This document shows, piece after piece, positions 33,896-43,499 of a stretch of 64,000 nt of DNA; the first letter of the stretch is position 1; the number at the start of each line of letters is the position of its first letter. Under the pieces are notes generated by a model. The model was not told the origin of the DNA, did not search any database, and saw nothing but the letters and a program-made list of their open reading frames with translations. Position numbers and translations under genes: made by a program. Source of the DNA: Streptomyces sp. JJ36. Lineage in GTDB: Bacteria > Actinomycetota > Actinomycetes > Streptomycetales > Streptomycetaceae. Where the stretch lies: positions 1 to 64,000 of the forward strand of contig NZ_JACYHE010000006.1 in assembly GCF_021696945.1 (NCBI RefSeq). The letters are read 5' to 3'.

Positions 33896-34351
33896 GTGAT
33901 CCGCATCGAGACGGCGGCCGACGAGGACCGCCGCGCGCTGCTGGAGCAGCGGCTGGAGGAGACCAACGCCCGCCTCTCCCCCGTGCTGGGGGATCTGCGG
34001 GGCACGGCCGACGACGACGAGCGGCCGGTGCAGCTCTACGCGGTGGAGGACGGCGCCCTGGTGGGCGGGCTGGTCGGCTACGCCTGGGGCCGGTGGCTGC
34101 ACATCGACCTGCTCTGGGTGGACGCGCGGCACCGCGGCGGCGGGCTCGGCACCCGGCTGATGGACGGGGCGGAGGCCCGGGCCGCGGCGCTGGGCTGTGC
34201 GCACGCCCGTGTGGAGACCTGGGGCTTCCAGGCCCCGGACTTCTACCGGAAGCGGGGCTACCGGGTGGTGGGCGTCGTGGAGGACTACCCGCCCGGCGAG
34301 ACGGACCATCTGCTGGTGAAGCCGCTGACCGCGGCGCGGGCCCCGGGCTGA
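33896..34351 (+). CDS. GNAT-family N-acetyltransferase
   Basis: 151 residues from a GTG with TACGCT exactly seven bases upstream, so probably leaderless. The GNAT core is intact: L-H-I-D-L-L-W-V-D-A-R-H-R-G-G-G-L-G-T-R (about 65-84) holds strand 4 and the acetyl-CoA pyrophosphate loop, and D-F-Y-R-K-R-G-Y-R-V is the C-terminal signature. The general look is that of RimI-like or small-molecule acetyltransferases; the substrate is unknown. It converges on galK across about 290 bases. Confidence 0.88.
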   Translation: MIRIETAADEDRRALLEQRLEETNARLSPVLGDLRGTADDDERPVQLYAVEDGALVGGLVGYAWGRWLHIDLLWVDARHRGGGLGTRLMDGAEARAAALGCAHARVETWGFQAPDFYRKRGYRVVGVVEDYPPGETDHLLVKPLTAARAPG

Positions 34352-34642
34352 ACCCGGACCGCGGCCGGCCTCGGGCCCCGCACACGGAGCGATCCGGCCT
34401 GCGCACGGACCCGGCTTCCGTACCGCTCGGCCCGGGCCCGCGTCCTCCCGGCCACGCCTCAGCGGGTGACCCCGGCGCGGGCGCCGCGCCGCGACCGCCG
34501 GCGCGCGGGAGCCGGGTCGCTCCGGCCTGCCGGCCCGCCGTGGGGTCCCGGCCCGGAGCGCCGGCGCCAGCCCCGGGCGAGGGCCCGTGCGAGGCCCCGT
34601 GCACCTCCCGGGACGCCCCGCGCCGCGGCGGGCCCGGCGCCC
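34352..34642. other. Convergent intergenic region with terminator-like hairpin
   Basis: 291 bases between the stops of the GNAT gene and galK. GGCGCGG (34474-34480) and CCGCGCC (34484-34490) form a 7-bp stem around GCG. Nothing else is recognised. Confidence 0.35.
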
Positions 34643-35788
34643 TCACGCCACGCGGCGGGCGCCCTCCGCGGGGACGGCGTCGAAGAGGCGCGGCGTCTCG
34701 TGCCCGGCGTCGGCGAAGGCCGCCCGGACCGCGTCGGAGACCTTCTCCACCGCCGCCTCCATGACCAGCACGACGGCGGAGCCGCCGAACCCGCCGCCGG
34801 TCATGCGGGCGCCCAGCGCCCCCGCGGAGTTGGCGGCCTCGACGACGAGGTCCAGTTCGGCGCAGGAGACGGCGAAGTCGTCCCGGAGCGAGGCGTGGCC
34901 CTCGGTGAGCACCGGGCCGACGTCCCGCGGTGTGCCGGCGTCCAGCAGCCGGAGCACCCGGGCCACCCGCTCGTTCTCGGTCACGACGTGCCGCAGCAGC
35001 CGCCGCAGTTCCGGGTCGTCGACGCGGCGTTCCGCCTCCGCCAGCTCCGCGTACGGGACGTCCCGCAGGGCGGTGACGCCGAGCAGCAGTGCCGCCTCCT
35101 CGCAGCCGGCGCGGCGTTGTGCGTACGCGCCGTCGCCGAGGGCGTGCTGCACCCGGGTGTCGACGACGAGCAGCCGCAGCCCTTCGGCCGCGAGGTCGAA
35201 CGGCACCTGACGCCGGGACAGGTCGCGGGTGTCCAGGTACAGGGCGTGGCCGGCGGTGCAGCAGGCGGACGCCATCTGGTCCATGATCCCGCAGGGCACG
35301 CCGACGAAGTCGTTCTCGGCGCGGCGGCAGAGGGCGGCCAGCCGGTCCGGTGTCAGGCCGAGCCCGTAGAGGTCGTTGAGGGCGAGGCCGGTGGAGACCT
35401 CCAGGGCGGCGGAGGAGGAGAGGCCGGCGCCGGTGGGCACGGTGCTCTCGAAGTAGAGGTCGGCGCCGCCGCCCTGGGCGCCGTCGGCGTGCAGCGCCCA
35501 GGCGACGCCGGCCGGGTAGCGGGCCCAGCCGGCGTCCGCGAGGGCCTCGCCGCCGGCGGCGAGCCGGCTCAGCGGGATCTCGACGGGTTCGGAGGTCGCG
35601 ACCGAGGCGGAGCGGACCCGCAGCAGGCCGTCGTCCCGACGGGCGGCGGCGACGCGGGTGGTGTGCGGGAGGGCGAGCGGCATCACGAAGCCGTCGTTGT
35701 AGTCGGTGTGCTCGCCGATCAGGTTGACCCGGCCGGGGGCGGCCCAGACGCCTTCCGGGTCCCGCCCGTACGTCTCGACGAAGTTCAT
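34643..35788 (-). CDS. galK: Galactokinase
   Basis: 381 residues. It phosphorylates alpha-D-galactose to galactose-1-phosphate, the first committed step of the Leloir pathway. GHMP-kinase signatures are complete: [14 protein letters not shown] at about 18-31 (galactose-binding), [10 protein letters not shown] at about 122-131 (ATP loop) and T-G-G-G-F-G-G at about 331-337. The ATG overlaps the galE TGA by four bases, so translation is coupled. It is the last gene of galT-galE-galK, transcribed leftwards. Confidence 0.97.
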   Translation of the reverse strand: MNFVETYGRDPEGVWAAPGRVNLIGEHTDYNDGFVMPLALPHTTRVAAARRDDGLLRVRSASVATSEPVEIPLSRLAAGGEALADAGWARYPAGVAWALHADGAQGGGADLYFESTVPTGAGLSSSAALEVSTGLALNDLYGLGLTPDRLAALCRRAENDFVGVPCGIMDQMASACCTAGHALYLDTRDLSRRQVPFDLAAEGLRLLVVDTRVQHALGDGAYAQRRAGCEEAALLLGVTALRDVPYAELAEAERRVDDPELRRLLRHVVTENERVARVLRLLDAGTPRDVGPVLTEGHASLRDDFAVSCAELDLVVEAANSAGALGARMTGGGFGGSAVVLVMEAAVEKVSDAVRAAFADAGHETPRLFDAVPAEGARRVA

Positions 35789-36804
35789 CCCTGTCCCGTT
35801 CCCTGTGTGCCGGGCTCAGTCCCCCGGGCCGGCCCGTCCGCGGTGCGGCGGGCGAAGTCCCAGGCGTCCTGCACGATGCCGGCCAGGTCGGTGCGGGAGG
35901 GCCGCCAGCCCAGCACCCGCTTCGCCCGTTCGGCGGAGGCGACCAGGACGGCCGGGTCGCCGCCGCGGCGTTCGGCGACGATCTCCGGGACGGGGTGGCC
36001 GGTGACCTTGCGGACGGTCTCCACGACCTCGCGGACGGAGAAGCCGTTGCCGTTGCCGAGGTTGCAGATCAGGTGCTCGCCGGCGGGGGCGGCGTCCAGG
36101 GCGAGGAGGTGGGCCTCGGCCAGGTCGGCGACGTGGATGTAGTCGCGGACGCAGGTGCCGTCCGGGGTCGGGTAGTCGTCGCCGAAGACGGAGATGGCCT
36201 CCCGGCGGCCCTGGGCGACCTGGAGCACCAGCGGGATCAGGTGCGACTCGGGGTCGTGCCGCTCGCCGTAGGTGACGCCGTCGCGGGCGGCGTAGGCGCC
36301 GGCGACGTTGAAGTAGCGCAGCGAGGCGGCGGCCAGGCCGTGGGCGCGGCATTCGCTGCCGATCATGTGGTCGACGGCGAGCTTGGTGGCGCCGTACGGG
36401 TTGGTGGGGGCGGCCGGGTCGTCCTCGGTGATGGGGGTGCCGGCCGGTTCGCCGTAGGTGGCGGCGGTGGAGGAGAAGACGAGGCGGCGCACGCCCGCCT
36501 CGCGCATGGCGGCCAGCAGTTCGATGGTGCCGCCGACGTTGTTCCGCCAGTACTTCTCGGGGTCCACGACGGACTCGCCGACCTGCGAGCAGGCGGCGAA
36601 GTGCAGCACCCCGTCGTAGCTGGAGTCCAGCCGGCGGCCGGCGTCCTGGATGCGGCCCTCGACGAAGTCGGCGCCGCGGGGCACGCCGGCGCGGAAGCCG
36701 GTGGAGAGGTCGTCGAGGACGGTGACCGTGTGGCCGGCCTCCAGCAGGTGGGCCGCCACGACGCTGCCGACGTATCCCGCGCCGCCCGTCACCAGGTACT
36801 TCAT
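35785..36804 (-). CDS. galE: UDP-glucose 4-epimerase
   Basis: 339 residues. It interconverts UDP-galactose and UDP-glucose through an NAD-bound 4-keto intermediate. The N-terminal Rossmann motif is T-G-G-A-G-Y-V-G-S at about 6-14. The catalytic Ser/Tyr/Lys set is visible in F-S-S-T-A-A-T-Y-G and N-P-Y-G-A-T-K (Tyr at about 143, Lys at about 147). D-Y-I-H-V-x-D-L at about 225-232 is a further signature. It overlaps both galT (upstream) and galK (downstream) by four bases. The C-terminal tail is Gly/Thr-rich. Confidence 0.96.
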   Translation of the reverse strand: MKYLVTGGAGYVGSVVAAHLLEAGHTVTVLDDLSTGFRAGVPRGADFVEGRIQDAGRRLDSSYDGVLHFAACSQVGESVVDPEKYWRNNVGGTIELLAAMREAGVRRLVFSSTAATYGEPAGTPITEDDPAAPTNPYGATKLAVDHMIGSECRAHGLAAASLRYFNVAGAYAARDGVTYGERHDPESHLIPLVLQVAQGRREAISVFGDDYPTPDGTCVRDYIHVADLAEAHLLALDAAPAGEHLICNLGNGNGFSVREVVETVRKVTGHPVPEIVAERRGGDPAVLVASAERAKRVLGWRPSRTDLAGIVQDAWDFARRTADGPARGTEPGTQGTGQG

Positions 36805-37901
36805 GGACTCGCTACCTCTCGCAGTCGCTGGGCCGCGGCCTCCGGCGGCACATCGTTGATGAACACGTTCATGCCGGATTCGGAACCGGCGAGGTACTTC
36901 AGCTTGCCGGAAGTTCGGCGAATGGTGAAAAGCTCGAGGTGGAGCGCGAAGTCCTGCCGTCCGGCCGCGGCGACCGGGGCCTGGTGCCAGGCGGAGATGT
37001 AGGGGGTGGGCGGCTCCTCCGGGCCGAAGATCCGGTCGAACCTGCGGAGCAGGTCGAGGTAGATCCGGGGGAACTCGGCGCGCGCGGCCTCGTCCAGCGC
37101 GGGCAGGTCCGGCACCCGGCGCCGGGGGTGCAGATGGACCTCGTACGGCCACCGCGCCGCGTACGGCACGAAGGCGACCCAGTGTTCCCCGGAGGCCACG
37201 ACGCGCCGCCCGTCGGCGACTTCGGCGTCGCGCAGGTCGTCGTGGAGGTTGCGCCCGCCGGTGCGCTCCCGGTGCGCGGCGGCGGAGCGCAGCATCCGGT
37301 CGGTGCGCGGGGTGACGAAGGGATAGGCGTAGATCTGCCCGTGCGGGTGGCCGAGGGTGACGCCGATCTCCCGGCCCCGGTTCTCGAAGCAGAACACCTG
37401 CTCGACGCCGGGGTGGCCGGAGAGCTCGGCGGTGCGGTCGGTCCAGGCGTCGAGTACCAGCCGGGCCTGTGGCTCGGTCAGGTCGGCGAAGGAGGCGTCG
37501 TGGTCGGCGGTGTAGCAGACGACCTCGCACCGCCCGGCGCCGGGGCGGTGGGGGAAGAGCCCGTGCGGATCGCCGGCCGCCTCCGGCGCGGGGCCGCCGG
37601 TGAAGGAGGGGAAGCGGTTCTCGAACACCGCCACGTCGTAGTCGGGTTCGGGGATTTCGGTGGCACGCCCGTTCCGTGAGGGGCAGAGCGGGCACTCGTC
37701 GGCGGGCGGATGGTACGTGCGGGACTGGCGGTGCGCGGTGACGGCGACCCACTCGCCGAGCAGCGGGTCGCGGCGGATCTCGGAGGAGGTCGCGGTGGAC
37801 GGCAGCGGGCGGCGGTCGGCGGCGTCGCGTACGGCGTCGTCGCGGGCGTCGAAGTACAGGATCTCGCGCCCGTCGGCGAGCCGGTTCGCGGTCTTCTTCA
37901 C
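36801..37901 (-). CDS. galT: Galactose-1-phosphate uridylyltransferase
   Basis: 366 residues from a GTG preceded by GAGGAG. It exchanges UMP between UDP-glucose and galactose-1-phosphate. The active-site H-P-H-G-Q lies at about 183-187, with the nucleophilic His in the middle position. C-P-L-C-P at about 70-74 supplies the Cys ligands of the structural metal, with downstream H-x-H elements. It is the promoter-proximal gene of galT-galE-galK and is divergent from a Na+/solute symporter across 261 bases. A TATGAT hexamer 45-50 bases upstream is the best -10 candidate. Confidence 0.96.
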   Translation of the reverse strand: MKKTANRLADGREILYFDARDDAVRDAADRRPLPSTATSSEIRRDPLLGEWVAVTAHRQSRTYHPPADECPLCPSRNGRATEIPEPDYDVAVFENRFPSFTGGPAPEAAGDPHGLFPHRPGAGRCEVVCYTADHDASFADLTEPQARLVLDAWTDRTAELSGHPGVEQVFCFENRGREIGVTLGHPHGQIYAYPFVTPRTDRMLRSAAAHRERTGGRNLHDDLRDAEVADGRRVVASGEHWVAFVPYAARWPYEVHLHPRRRVPDLPALDEAARAEFPRIYLDLLRRFDRIFGPEEPPTPYISAWHQAPVAAAGRQDFALHLELFTIRRTSGKLKYLAGSESGMNVFINDVPPEAAAQRLREVASP

Positions 37902-38162
37902 GGACGCTCCTCAGCCTGGCGACTCCAACAGAACCGCACACAAGGAATCATAGTTCAACAGGGCGCGCAAGGTCGCGCGTTGCCTAGGTTACAGAAGTCA
38001 CATACAGGACAATAAGGCAACTCCTGCGGCAGAAGGGAGCACAAACCCACAGCGGAGGTCCACAGTTCTCCACAGGAAGCGACGGCCCACGGATCCCCCC
38101 GGCCCGGAGGCATCCGTCCCCCACCAGCCCCCGCATCCCACCCACTGAGAAGCGAGCACCGC
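37902..38162. promoter_or_regulatory. gal operon / symporter divergent promoter region
   Basis: AT-rich for this genome. On the minus strand TATGAT (37947-37952) can serve as the gal -10 box. On the plus strand TTGCCT followed after 17 bases by TACAGG (37980-38008 area) is a weak promoter candidate for the symporter. AGGTCCACA (38056-38064) and TTCTCCACA (38066-38074) are a close direct repeat similar to DnaA boxes. No operator for a known galactose repressor was recognised. Confidence 0.45.
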
Positions 38163-39833
38163 ATGGAACTTCTCGCTCAGGAGCTCCGGCTCCCCACCAA
38201 CGCCCTCGACTACACGCTGCTCGGCATCTACTTCGCCGTCGTGCTCGGGGTCGGCTTCGCGGCCCGGCGCAGCGTCAACACCAGCCTCGACTTCTTCCTC
38301 TCCGGCCGCTCACTGCCCGCCTGGGTCACCGGCCTGGCCTTCGTCGCCGCCAACCTCGGCGCCCTGGAGATCCTGGGCATGGCCGCCAACGGCGCCCAGT
38401 ACGGGGCGTACACCGTGCACTGGTACTGGGTCGGCGCCATCCCGGCGATGGTCTTCCTCGGCCTGGTGATGATGCCCTTCTACTACGGCTCGAAGGTGCG
38501 GTCGGTGCCGGAGTTCCTGCTGCACCGCTTCGGTCCGTCCTCGCACCTGCTCTCGGCCGTCATCTTCTCGGTCGCCTCGGTGCTGATCGCCGGCGTCAAC
38601 CTCTACGCGATGGCGATCGTGATCGAGGCGCTGCTCGGCTGGCCGCAGTGGGTGGCGATCGTCGTCGCCGGCTTCTTCGTGCTCGCCTACATCACCCTCG
38701 GCGGGCTCTCCTCCGCGATCTACAACGAGGTCGTGCAGTTCTTCGTGATCCTGGCCGCGCTGATCCCGCTGACCGTCATCGGCCTCCAGCGCGTCGGCGG
38801 CTGGAGCGGGCTGACCGACACGCTCACCGCCGAGCAGGGCGAGAACTTCATGTCCGCCTGGCGCGGCACCGGGATCGGCACGGACAACCCGCTGGGGGCC
38901 AACTGGCTCACCATCGTGCTCGGTCTCGGCTTCGCCCTGAGCTTCGGCTACTGGACGACCAACTTCGCCGAGGTGCAGCGCGCGCTCTCCGCGAAGAACC
39001 TCTCCGCCGCCAAGCGCACCCCGCTGATCGCCGCCTTCCCCAAGATCCTCATCCCGCTGATCGTGGTGGTGCCCGGCCTCGTCGCGCTCGCCGTGGCGCC
39101 GGACATCGGACAGGCCGGCAGCGGTCTGGAGTACAACGACGCGATCCCGCTGCTGATGCGCGAGCTGCTGCCGAACGGCGTGCTCGGCATCGCGGTGACC
39201 GGTCTGCTCGCCGCCTTCATGGCCGGGATGGCCGCCAACGTCTCCGCCTTCAACACCGTCTTCACCAACGACATCTGGGCGGCCTACGTCCGGCGCGACC
39301 GCGACGACCGGTACTACCTGCTCACCGCCCGCGTGGTGACGGCGATCGGCGTGCTGGGCGGCATGGGCACCGCCTTCATCGCCTCCACCTTCAGCAACAT
39401 CATGAACTACCTCCAGACGCTGTTCTCCTTCTTCAACGTGCCGCTCTTCGTGGTCTTCATCATCGGCATGTTCTGGAAGCGGGCCACGGCCGCGGCCGGC
39501 TTCTGGGGGCTGCTCGCCGGCACCGTCGCCGCGATGATCAACTACTTCTGGCTCTACCGCGGCGACGTCCTGGACATCCCCACCGACCAGGGTGCCAACT
39601 TCGTCTCCGCCATCGTCGCCTTCGTGGCCGGCGCCGTGGTCATGGTCGCCCTCACGCCCTTCACCCGGCCCAAACGGCCCGAACAGCTCGCCGGACTGGT
39701 CTACGGCACGGTCTCCCCCGGCATGGCCGAGCCGCCCGCCAAGGGCGACGACGCCTGGTACCGCAGCCCCGCGCTGCTGGGCTGGGGCGCCCTGATCCTG
39801 GCCGCCCTCTGCTACCTGCCGTTCTCCTTCTGA
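38163..39833 (+). CDS. Sodium/solute symporter (SSS family), probably sugar
   Basis: 556 residues with about 14 predicted helices. SSS-family features include G-x-F-A-A-R-R-S-V-N-T-S-L-D-F-F-L-S-G-R near 32-50 (the loop after helix 1), W-V-T-G-L-A-F-V-A-A-N at about 54-64, and the sodium-site helix around T-L-G-G-L-S-S-A-I-Y-N-E at about 178-189, close to the SGLT signature. The vSGLT-like pattern and its position divergent from galT-galE-galK suggest Na+-coupled galactose or glucose uptake; this is inference. It is followed after 27 bases by a small membrane protein, probably in the same operon. Confidence 0.88.
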   Translation: MELLAQELRLPTNALDYTLLGIYFAVVLGVGFAARRSVNTSLDFFLSGRSLPAWVTGLAFVAANLGALEILGMAANGAQYGAYTVHWYWVGAIPAMVFLGLVMMPFYYGSKVRSVPEFLLHRFGPSSHLLSAVIFSVASVLIAGVNLYAMAIVIEALLGWPQWVAIVVAGFFVLAYITLGGLSSAIYNEVVQFFVILAALIPLTVIGLQRVGGWSGLTDTLTAEQGENFMSAWRGTGIGTDNPLGANWLTIVLGLGFALSFGYWTTNFAEVQRALSAKNLSAAKRTPLIAAFPKILIPLIVVVPGLVALAVAPDIGQAGSGLEYNDAIPLLMRELLPNGVLGIAVTGLLAAFMAGMAANVSAFNTVFTNDIWAAYVRRDRDDRYYLLTARVVTAIGVLGGMGTAFIASTFSNIMNYLQTLFSFFNVPLFVVFIIGMFWKRATAAAGFWGLLAGTVAAMINYFWLYRGDVLDIPTDQGANFVSAIVAFVAGAVVMVALTPFTRPKRPEQLAGLVYGTVSPGMAEPPAKGDDAWYRSPALLGWGALILAALCYLPFSF

Positions 39834-39860
39834 CCCGCCGACGCCCCGAGGGAGCACCCC

Positions 39861-40280
39861 ATGAGCGACCACAGCAACGACCGCGGCGCCCCGCACCCCC
39901 GCCGCCCGCACGGCGCGTACGACCCGGAGGACCCGTCGGCCTTCCGGCAGCAGGTCGAGGAGCTGGAGCGGCGCTCCGGCTCCGCCGCCCGGCTCTTCGA
40001 CGTGCGCCGCATCATCGGCGGACTCTTCGTGATCTACGGGGTGATCGTCACCGTCGCGGGCTTCTTCACCTCCGACGCCGCCCTGGAGAAGGCCGAGGGG
40101 ATCAACATCAACCTCTGGACGGGCCTGGCCATGCTCGTCCTCGGCCTGCTCTTCCTGCTCTGGCTGCGCCTCAGCCCCGCCGTTCCCCCGCCGCCACCCG
40201 GAGAGGCGGCGGAGGCGCCGGGCAGCGCCCCCAGCGGCGGCCCGGAGTCCGCGACCGGAGAGCCCCGCCGACCGGAGTGA
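39861..40280 (+). CDS. Small two-helix membrane protein after the symporter
   Basis: 139 residues from an ATG with GAGGGAG. A polar N-terminus is followed by L-F-D-V-R-R-I-I-G-G-L-F-V-I-Y-G (first helix, about 50-68) and W-T-G-L-A-M-L-V-L-G-L-L-F-L-L-W (second helix, about 84-102), then a Pro/Gly-rich tail. It occurs directly behind the SSS symporter and may be an accessory subunit or stabiliser. No characterised family is recognised. Confidence 0.75.
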   Translation: MSDHSNDRGAPHPRRPHGAYDPEDPSAFRQQVEELERRSGSAARLFDVRRIIGGLFVIYGVIVTVAGFFTSDAALEKAEGININLWTGLAMLVLGLLFLLWLRLSPAVPPPPPGEAAEAPGSAPSGGPESATGEPRRPE

Positions 40281-40404
40281 ACCCGCGCGGAGTGAGCCCG
40301 CGCGCACCGGGAACCCGAGCGCACCGGCCTCCGGGCACGCAGGGGAACGGGCCGCAGAGCCCCGGGTCGCGGGACGCGGCCGTACCGGGGAGGGCGGAGC
40401 GCCC

Positions 40405-41088
40405 TCACTCCCCCGGTGCGGGACCCCCCGCGGCCCGGTCCAGCAGGCCGGTGCGGGCCGCCAGCGCGGCCGCCTCCAGCCGGGAGCCCACGTCCAGCTT
40501 CATCAGCACCCGCTGGACGTGCGTACGGGCGGTGCTGGGCGCGATGCCCATGCCGGCCGCGATGGCCCGGGTGTTCTCGCCCTCGGCGACCCGCACCAGC
40601 ACCTCCACCTCGCGCCCGGTGAGCATCTGCAGCAGCCGCGCCCCCTCGTCGTCCGGCTCCGCAGCCGGGTGCAGCAGCTCCGCGAAGGCCTGCTGCACCA
40701 GGTGCGGGGCCGCGGCGACCTCCCCCGCGCGGGCCTTGGCCATGGCGCGTTCGAGGCCCTCGACGCGCTCGTCGTGCCGCACATAGCCCGAGGCCCCCGC
40801 GGCGAACGCGGCCGCGACGCCGCGCGGGCTGGGCACCGGGCCCAGCACCACGACGGCGATCTGCGGCTTCTCCCGCTTGATCCGCACCACCGGGTCGAAG
40901 ACGCCGGGCCCGGCGGGGAGGGCGGTGCCCAGCAGGCACACCTCGGGCGCCCGGCTCACCACGAGGTCGGCGGCCCCCGCCGCGGGCGCCGCCGAGGCCA
41001 GCACCCGGTGTCCCCGCAGCTTGAGCGCCGAGGCCAGCGCCTCGGCGAGCAGCCGGTGGTCGTCGACCACCACGACCCGCACACCCAT
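40405..41088 (-). CDS. LuxR-type regulator with degenerate receiver domain
   Basis: 227 residues. The receiver begins canonically (V-V-V-V-D-D-H-R-L-L-A-E-A at about 4-16), but the phospho-Asp position reads C-L-L-G-T-A-L-P, so Asp is replaced by Gly, and the conserved Lys near the end is replaced (G-Y-V-R-H-D-E). The C-terminal LuxR HTH (about 155-215) is intact: L-T-G-R-E-V-E-V-L-V-R-V-A-E-G-E-N-T and S-T-A-R-T-H-V-Q-R-V-L. It therefore cannot be a normal phosphorylated response regulator and probably works constitutively or by ligand or protein contacts. It is preceded by the PQQ-propeller gene on the same strand, with a terminator between. Confidence 0.87.
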   Translation of the reverse strand: MGVRVVVVDDHRLLAEALASALKLRGHRVLASAAPAAGAADLVVSRAPEVCLLGTALPAGPGVFDPVVRIKREKPQIAVVVLGPVPSPRGVAAAFAAGASGYVRHDERVEGLERAMAKARAGEVAAAPHLVQQAFAELLHPAAEPDDEGARLLQMLTGREVEVLVRVAEGENTRAIAAGMGIAPSTARTHVQRVLMKLDVGSRLEAAALAARTGLLDRAAGGPAPGE

Positions 41089-41304
41089 CAGCCCCCCACC
41101 TTCCGCGCCGGAAACGGTCCGTACCGGCCGGCCGTGCGCGGGGCCGCCCAGGTGTCCGAGGAAGCTACACGCTCCCGAGCCCTCCGCGCGCCCCCTGGAC
41201 GCAGGGACGGCGCGAATCGCCCCCGGGACGGCCGCCGGAGGACCGGGCTGCGCGCGGCTGCGTACGGGCCGGGCGGTACGGGCCGCGGGCGGCCTCGCGA
41301 CAAC

Positions 41305-41341
41305 GCGAGGGCCGGCCCCCGGGGTGGGGACCGGCCCTCGC
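41305..41341 (-). terminator. Terminator after the PQQ-propeller protein
   Basis: GCGAGGGCCGG (41305-41315) pairs perfectly with CCGGCCCTCGC (41331-41341) around a 15-nt loop, 14 bases past the stop of the minus-strand gene. Confidence 0.65.
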
Positions 41342-41355
41342 ACGGGCGTACGGGC

Positions 41356-43215
41356 TCAGCGCGCGGTGTACCCCACGCCGAGCAGGCGCTCCTTGACGAA
41401 GGTGCCGGGCCGCTCGTTCACGTACAGCTCGGGCAGGAACAGGTGGCCGTGGCCGTAGACGACCTCGGTCTGCTGGCCGTAGGTGCTCGGCTTGAACTCC
41501 TGCTCGTAGTCGAGCTGCTCGTCGGAGGGCATCTTCATCAGCACCGTCTGCTCGCCCTTCGAGGGCTCGATGCTGACGATCATGCCGCCCGCGTCGTACG
41601 AGGGCATCTTGTACGCCAGCACGTTCTCCCCGTCCATGCCGAACGGCACGATGGTGCGCTTGCTGCCGGCGTCCGACTTCCACTTGGTCTTGCCGGTCTG
41701 GAGGTCGAAGGCCATGACCTCGTTGGTGCGGCCGTAGTCGGCGCTCTTGTCGTCGTGCTCCGCGGTGGAGAGGAAGAACGCGTCCTTGCCGACGGCCATG
41801 CCGTAGCAGGACTCCACCTCGGTGCGGCACGGCTTGTTGTAGCGCTCGCCGAGCGCCACGTTGGCGCCCAGCTTGCCGTCCTCGGTGACCGTCATGACCC
41901 GGTTCGTCACGGTGGTGCCCGCACCGACACCGAGGACCAGCGGATCGGTGGAGGCCACCGAGACGCTCTCCACGCCCTTCGGGACCTCGAACTCCTGCAC
42001 GGACTTGCCGGTCGCCGGGTCCAGCGTCTGCACCTTGAACTGCGGGCTGTCGTAGCTGCCGCAGCGGACCACCGCGACCAGCTTCGCGCCGCCCGCGAAG
42101 CCCTCGTCCCGGCAGGTGCCGGAGGGCTTGGCGGTGAAGATCGGCTCACCACCGCCGATCTTGTAGCCGACGGAGCCGCCGATCCAGGCGGAGGCGATGG
42201 TGTCCCCGCTGACGGTCACGCCGCCGCCCAGGCTGTTGACGTCGACCCGGTCCCCGGGGATGGTCTGCTGCCAGACCTTCTTGCCCTGCTTCAGGTCGAG
42301 CACGACCATCTGGTTGCAGTCCGCGTCGGGGGACTTGGTCTCCTGGGTGACGATCGCGGTCTTGTCGTCGTCGGTCTGGTGGATGGAGGCCGCGCAGACG
42401 GAGCCGCTCAGCGGGATCTCCCACGCCTCGGACCCGTCCTCGGCGGTGAAGCCGAGCACGCTCTCGACGGAGGTCTTCACCATGTACTTCTCCGTCACCC
42501 AGGTGCCGGGCACGGAGACCTGGTCCGAGACCTCGGGCGCGGCCGGCTTGGCGACCAGCTCGGCGTCGGCGTTCTTCGGGGTGTCCCCGCCGCCGCCACC
42601 GCCGCCGGAGGAGTCGCCGCCCTCCGAAGCGCCCTGGCTGGTCTCCTTGGTGTCGCCCTTCGACTCGTTCTTCCCGCCGTCGTCGCCCTGGGTGAGGAAC
42701 CAGATGCCGCCGCCCGCGATGAGCAGCACCGCGACGACCGCAGCCACGATGACGATGATCTTGGAGTTGTTGCCGCCGGAGCCGCCGGGGCCCCCGCCGG
42801 GCGGCATCGTCGGGTACATCCCGGGGTTCTGGCCGTAACCCGGCGGCTGCCCCGGCGGCATGGTGGGGGCGCCCCCCGGGCCGCCGGGCGCCGGGTAGCC
42901 GTATCCGCCGGCGGGCGGAGTGGGCGCGCCGGGCGGGCCGAAGCCGCCGCCGGGCGGCGGCGTCGGCGGCTGCCCCGGGGGTCCCGGAGGCGGCCCGGGC
43001 GGACCGGGCTGGCCCGGGGGCTGCGCGGCGGGGAAACCGGCGGCCTGCGTCGGGGCGGCGTGCGGCGCGGACGGCTGCTGCGGGTAGCCGTACCCGTCGC
43101 CCGCCGGCCGGCCCTGCTGGGGGTATCCGTATCCGCCGTCCTGCTTGCCCAGCGACGGTCCGGACTGCGGATCCTGCGGCGGCTCAGGGGGCGGTGGAGG
43201 AGGCGGCTGCGACAT
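41356..43215 (-). CDS. Membrane-anchored PQQ-like beta-propeller protein
   Basis: 619 residues from an ATG preceded by GAGGGAAA. Residues 1-148 are a cytoplasmic Pro/Gly/Gln/Tyr-rich tail with repeated G-Y-G-Y-P. A single membrane helix (about 149-171) follows, then an Asp/Ser/Gly linker and an extracellular propeller of PQQ-binding-like repeats (about 235-619), seen as recurring A-x-D-G-x-x-x-W, L-D-x-x-x-G-K and L-Q-T-G-K-T-K-W blades. Paired Cys occur in several blades (for example R-T-E-V-E-S-C). Pro-rich N-termini of this kind are common in Streptomyces membrane proteins and kinases. I infer surface binding or scaffolding; no enzymatic role is evident. Confidence 0.82.
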   Translation of the reverse strand: MSQPPPPPPPEPPQDPQSGPSLGKQDGGYGYPQQGRPAGDGYGYPQQPSAPHAAPTQAAGFPAAQPPGQPGPPGPPPGPPGQPPTPPPGGGFGPPGAPTPPAGGYGYPAPGGPGGAPTMPPGQPPGYGQNPGMYPTMPPGGGPGGSGGNNSKIIVIVAAVVAVLLIAGGGIWFLTQGDDGGKNESKGDTKETSQGASEGGDSSGGGGGGGDTPKNADAELVAKPAAPEVSDQVSVPGTWVTEKYMVKTSVESVLGFTAEDGSEAWEIPLSGSVCAASIHQTDDDKTAIVTQETKSPDADCNQMVVLDLKQGKKVWQQTIPGDRVDVNSLGGGVTVSGDTIASAWIGGSVGYKIGGGEPIFTAKPSGTCRDEGFAGGAKLVAVVRCGSYDSPQFKVQTLDPATGKSVQEFEVPKGVESVSVASTDPLVLGVGAGTTVTNRVMTVTEDGKLGANVALGERYNKPCRTEVESCYGMAVGKDAFFLSTAEHDDKSADYGRTNEVMAFDLQTGKTKWKSDAGSKRTIVPFGMDGENVLAYKMPSYDAGGMIVSIEPSKGEQTVLMKMPSDEQLDYEQEFKPSTYGQQTEVVYGHGHLFLPELYVNERPGTFVKERLLGVGYTAR

Positions 43216-43499
43216 GGCGGGGTTTCCCTCGTGGACGGGCAGACCGGACGCCCGGCGCCTCAAACCCCCGTAGGGCCGAGCGAATCGGACATGCGGCCCG
43301 CAGAACCTGACATGGTGGACCAGAAACTCTTTCTATCACCGGACACGAGACGGACCGGGCGCGGTTCCCGGCCGTACGGAGCCGTCGTTACCAAGATGCA
43401 GCCGCTCCTCCCCGCGACCGTCACGCCCGCGCCCCCGCCGGCCTACTGTCCGCGGCCCCAGCGGCCCGCCGCTGCGGGCCCGTTCGGCCCGCGCGCCGG
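43216..43499. other. Intergenic region with ABC-F terminator
   Basis: 284 bases between the ABC-F stop and the PQQ-propeller start. GCGGGCC (43474-43480) and GGCCCGC (43486-43492) form a 7-bp stem with loop CGTTC just past the ABC-F stop, a likely terminator. An AT-richer patch near 43310-43340 probably carries the promoter of the PQQ-propeller gene. Confidence 0.45.

Noticed and set aside
38056..38074. DnaA-box cluster (AGGTCCACA, TTCTCCACA) as a replication origin
   Set aside because: Only two imperfect boxes are seen, and no dnaA, dnaN or rpmH is nearby; more likely chance or a minor DnaA regulatory site.
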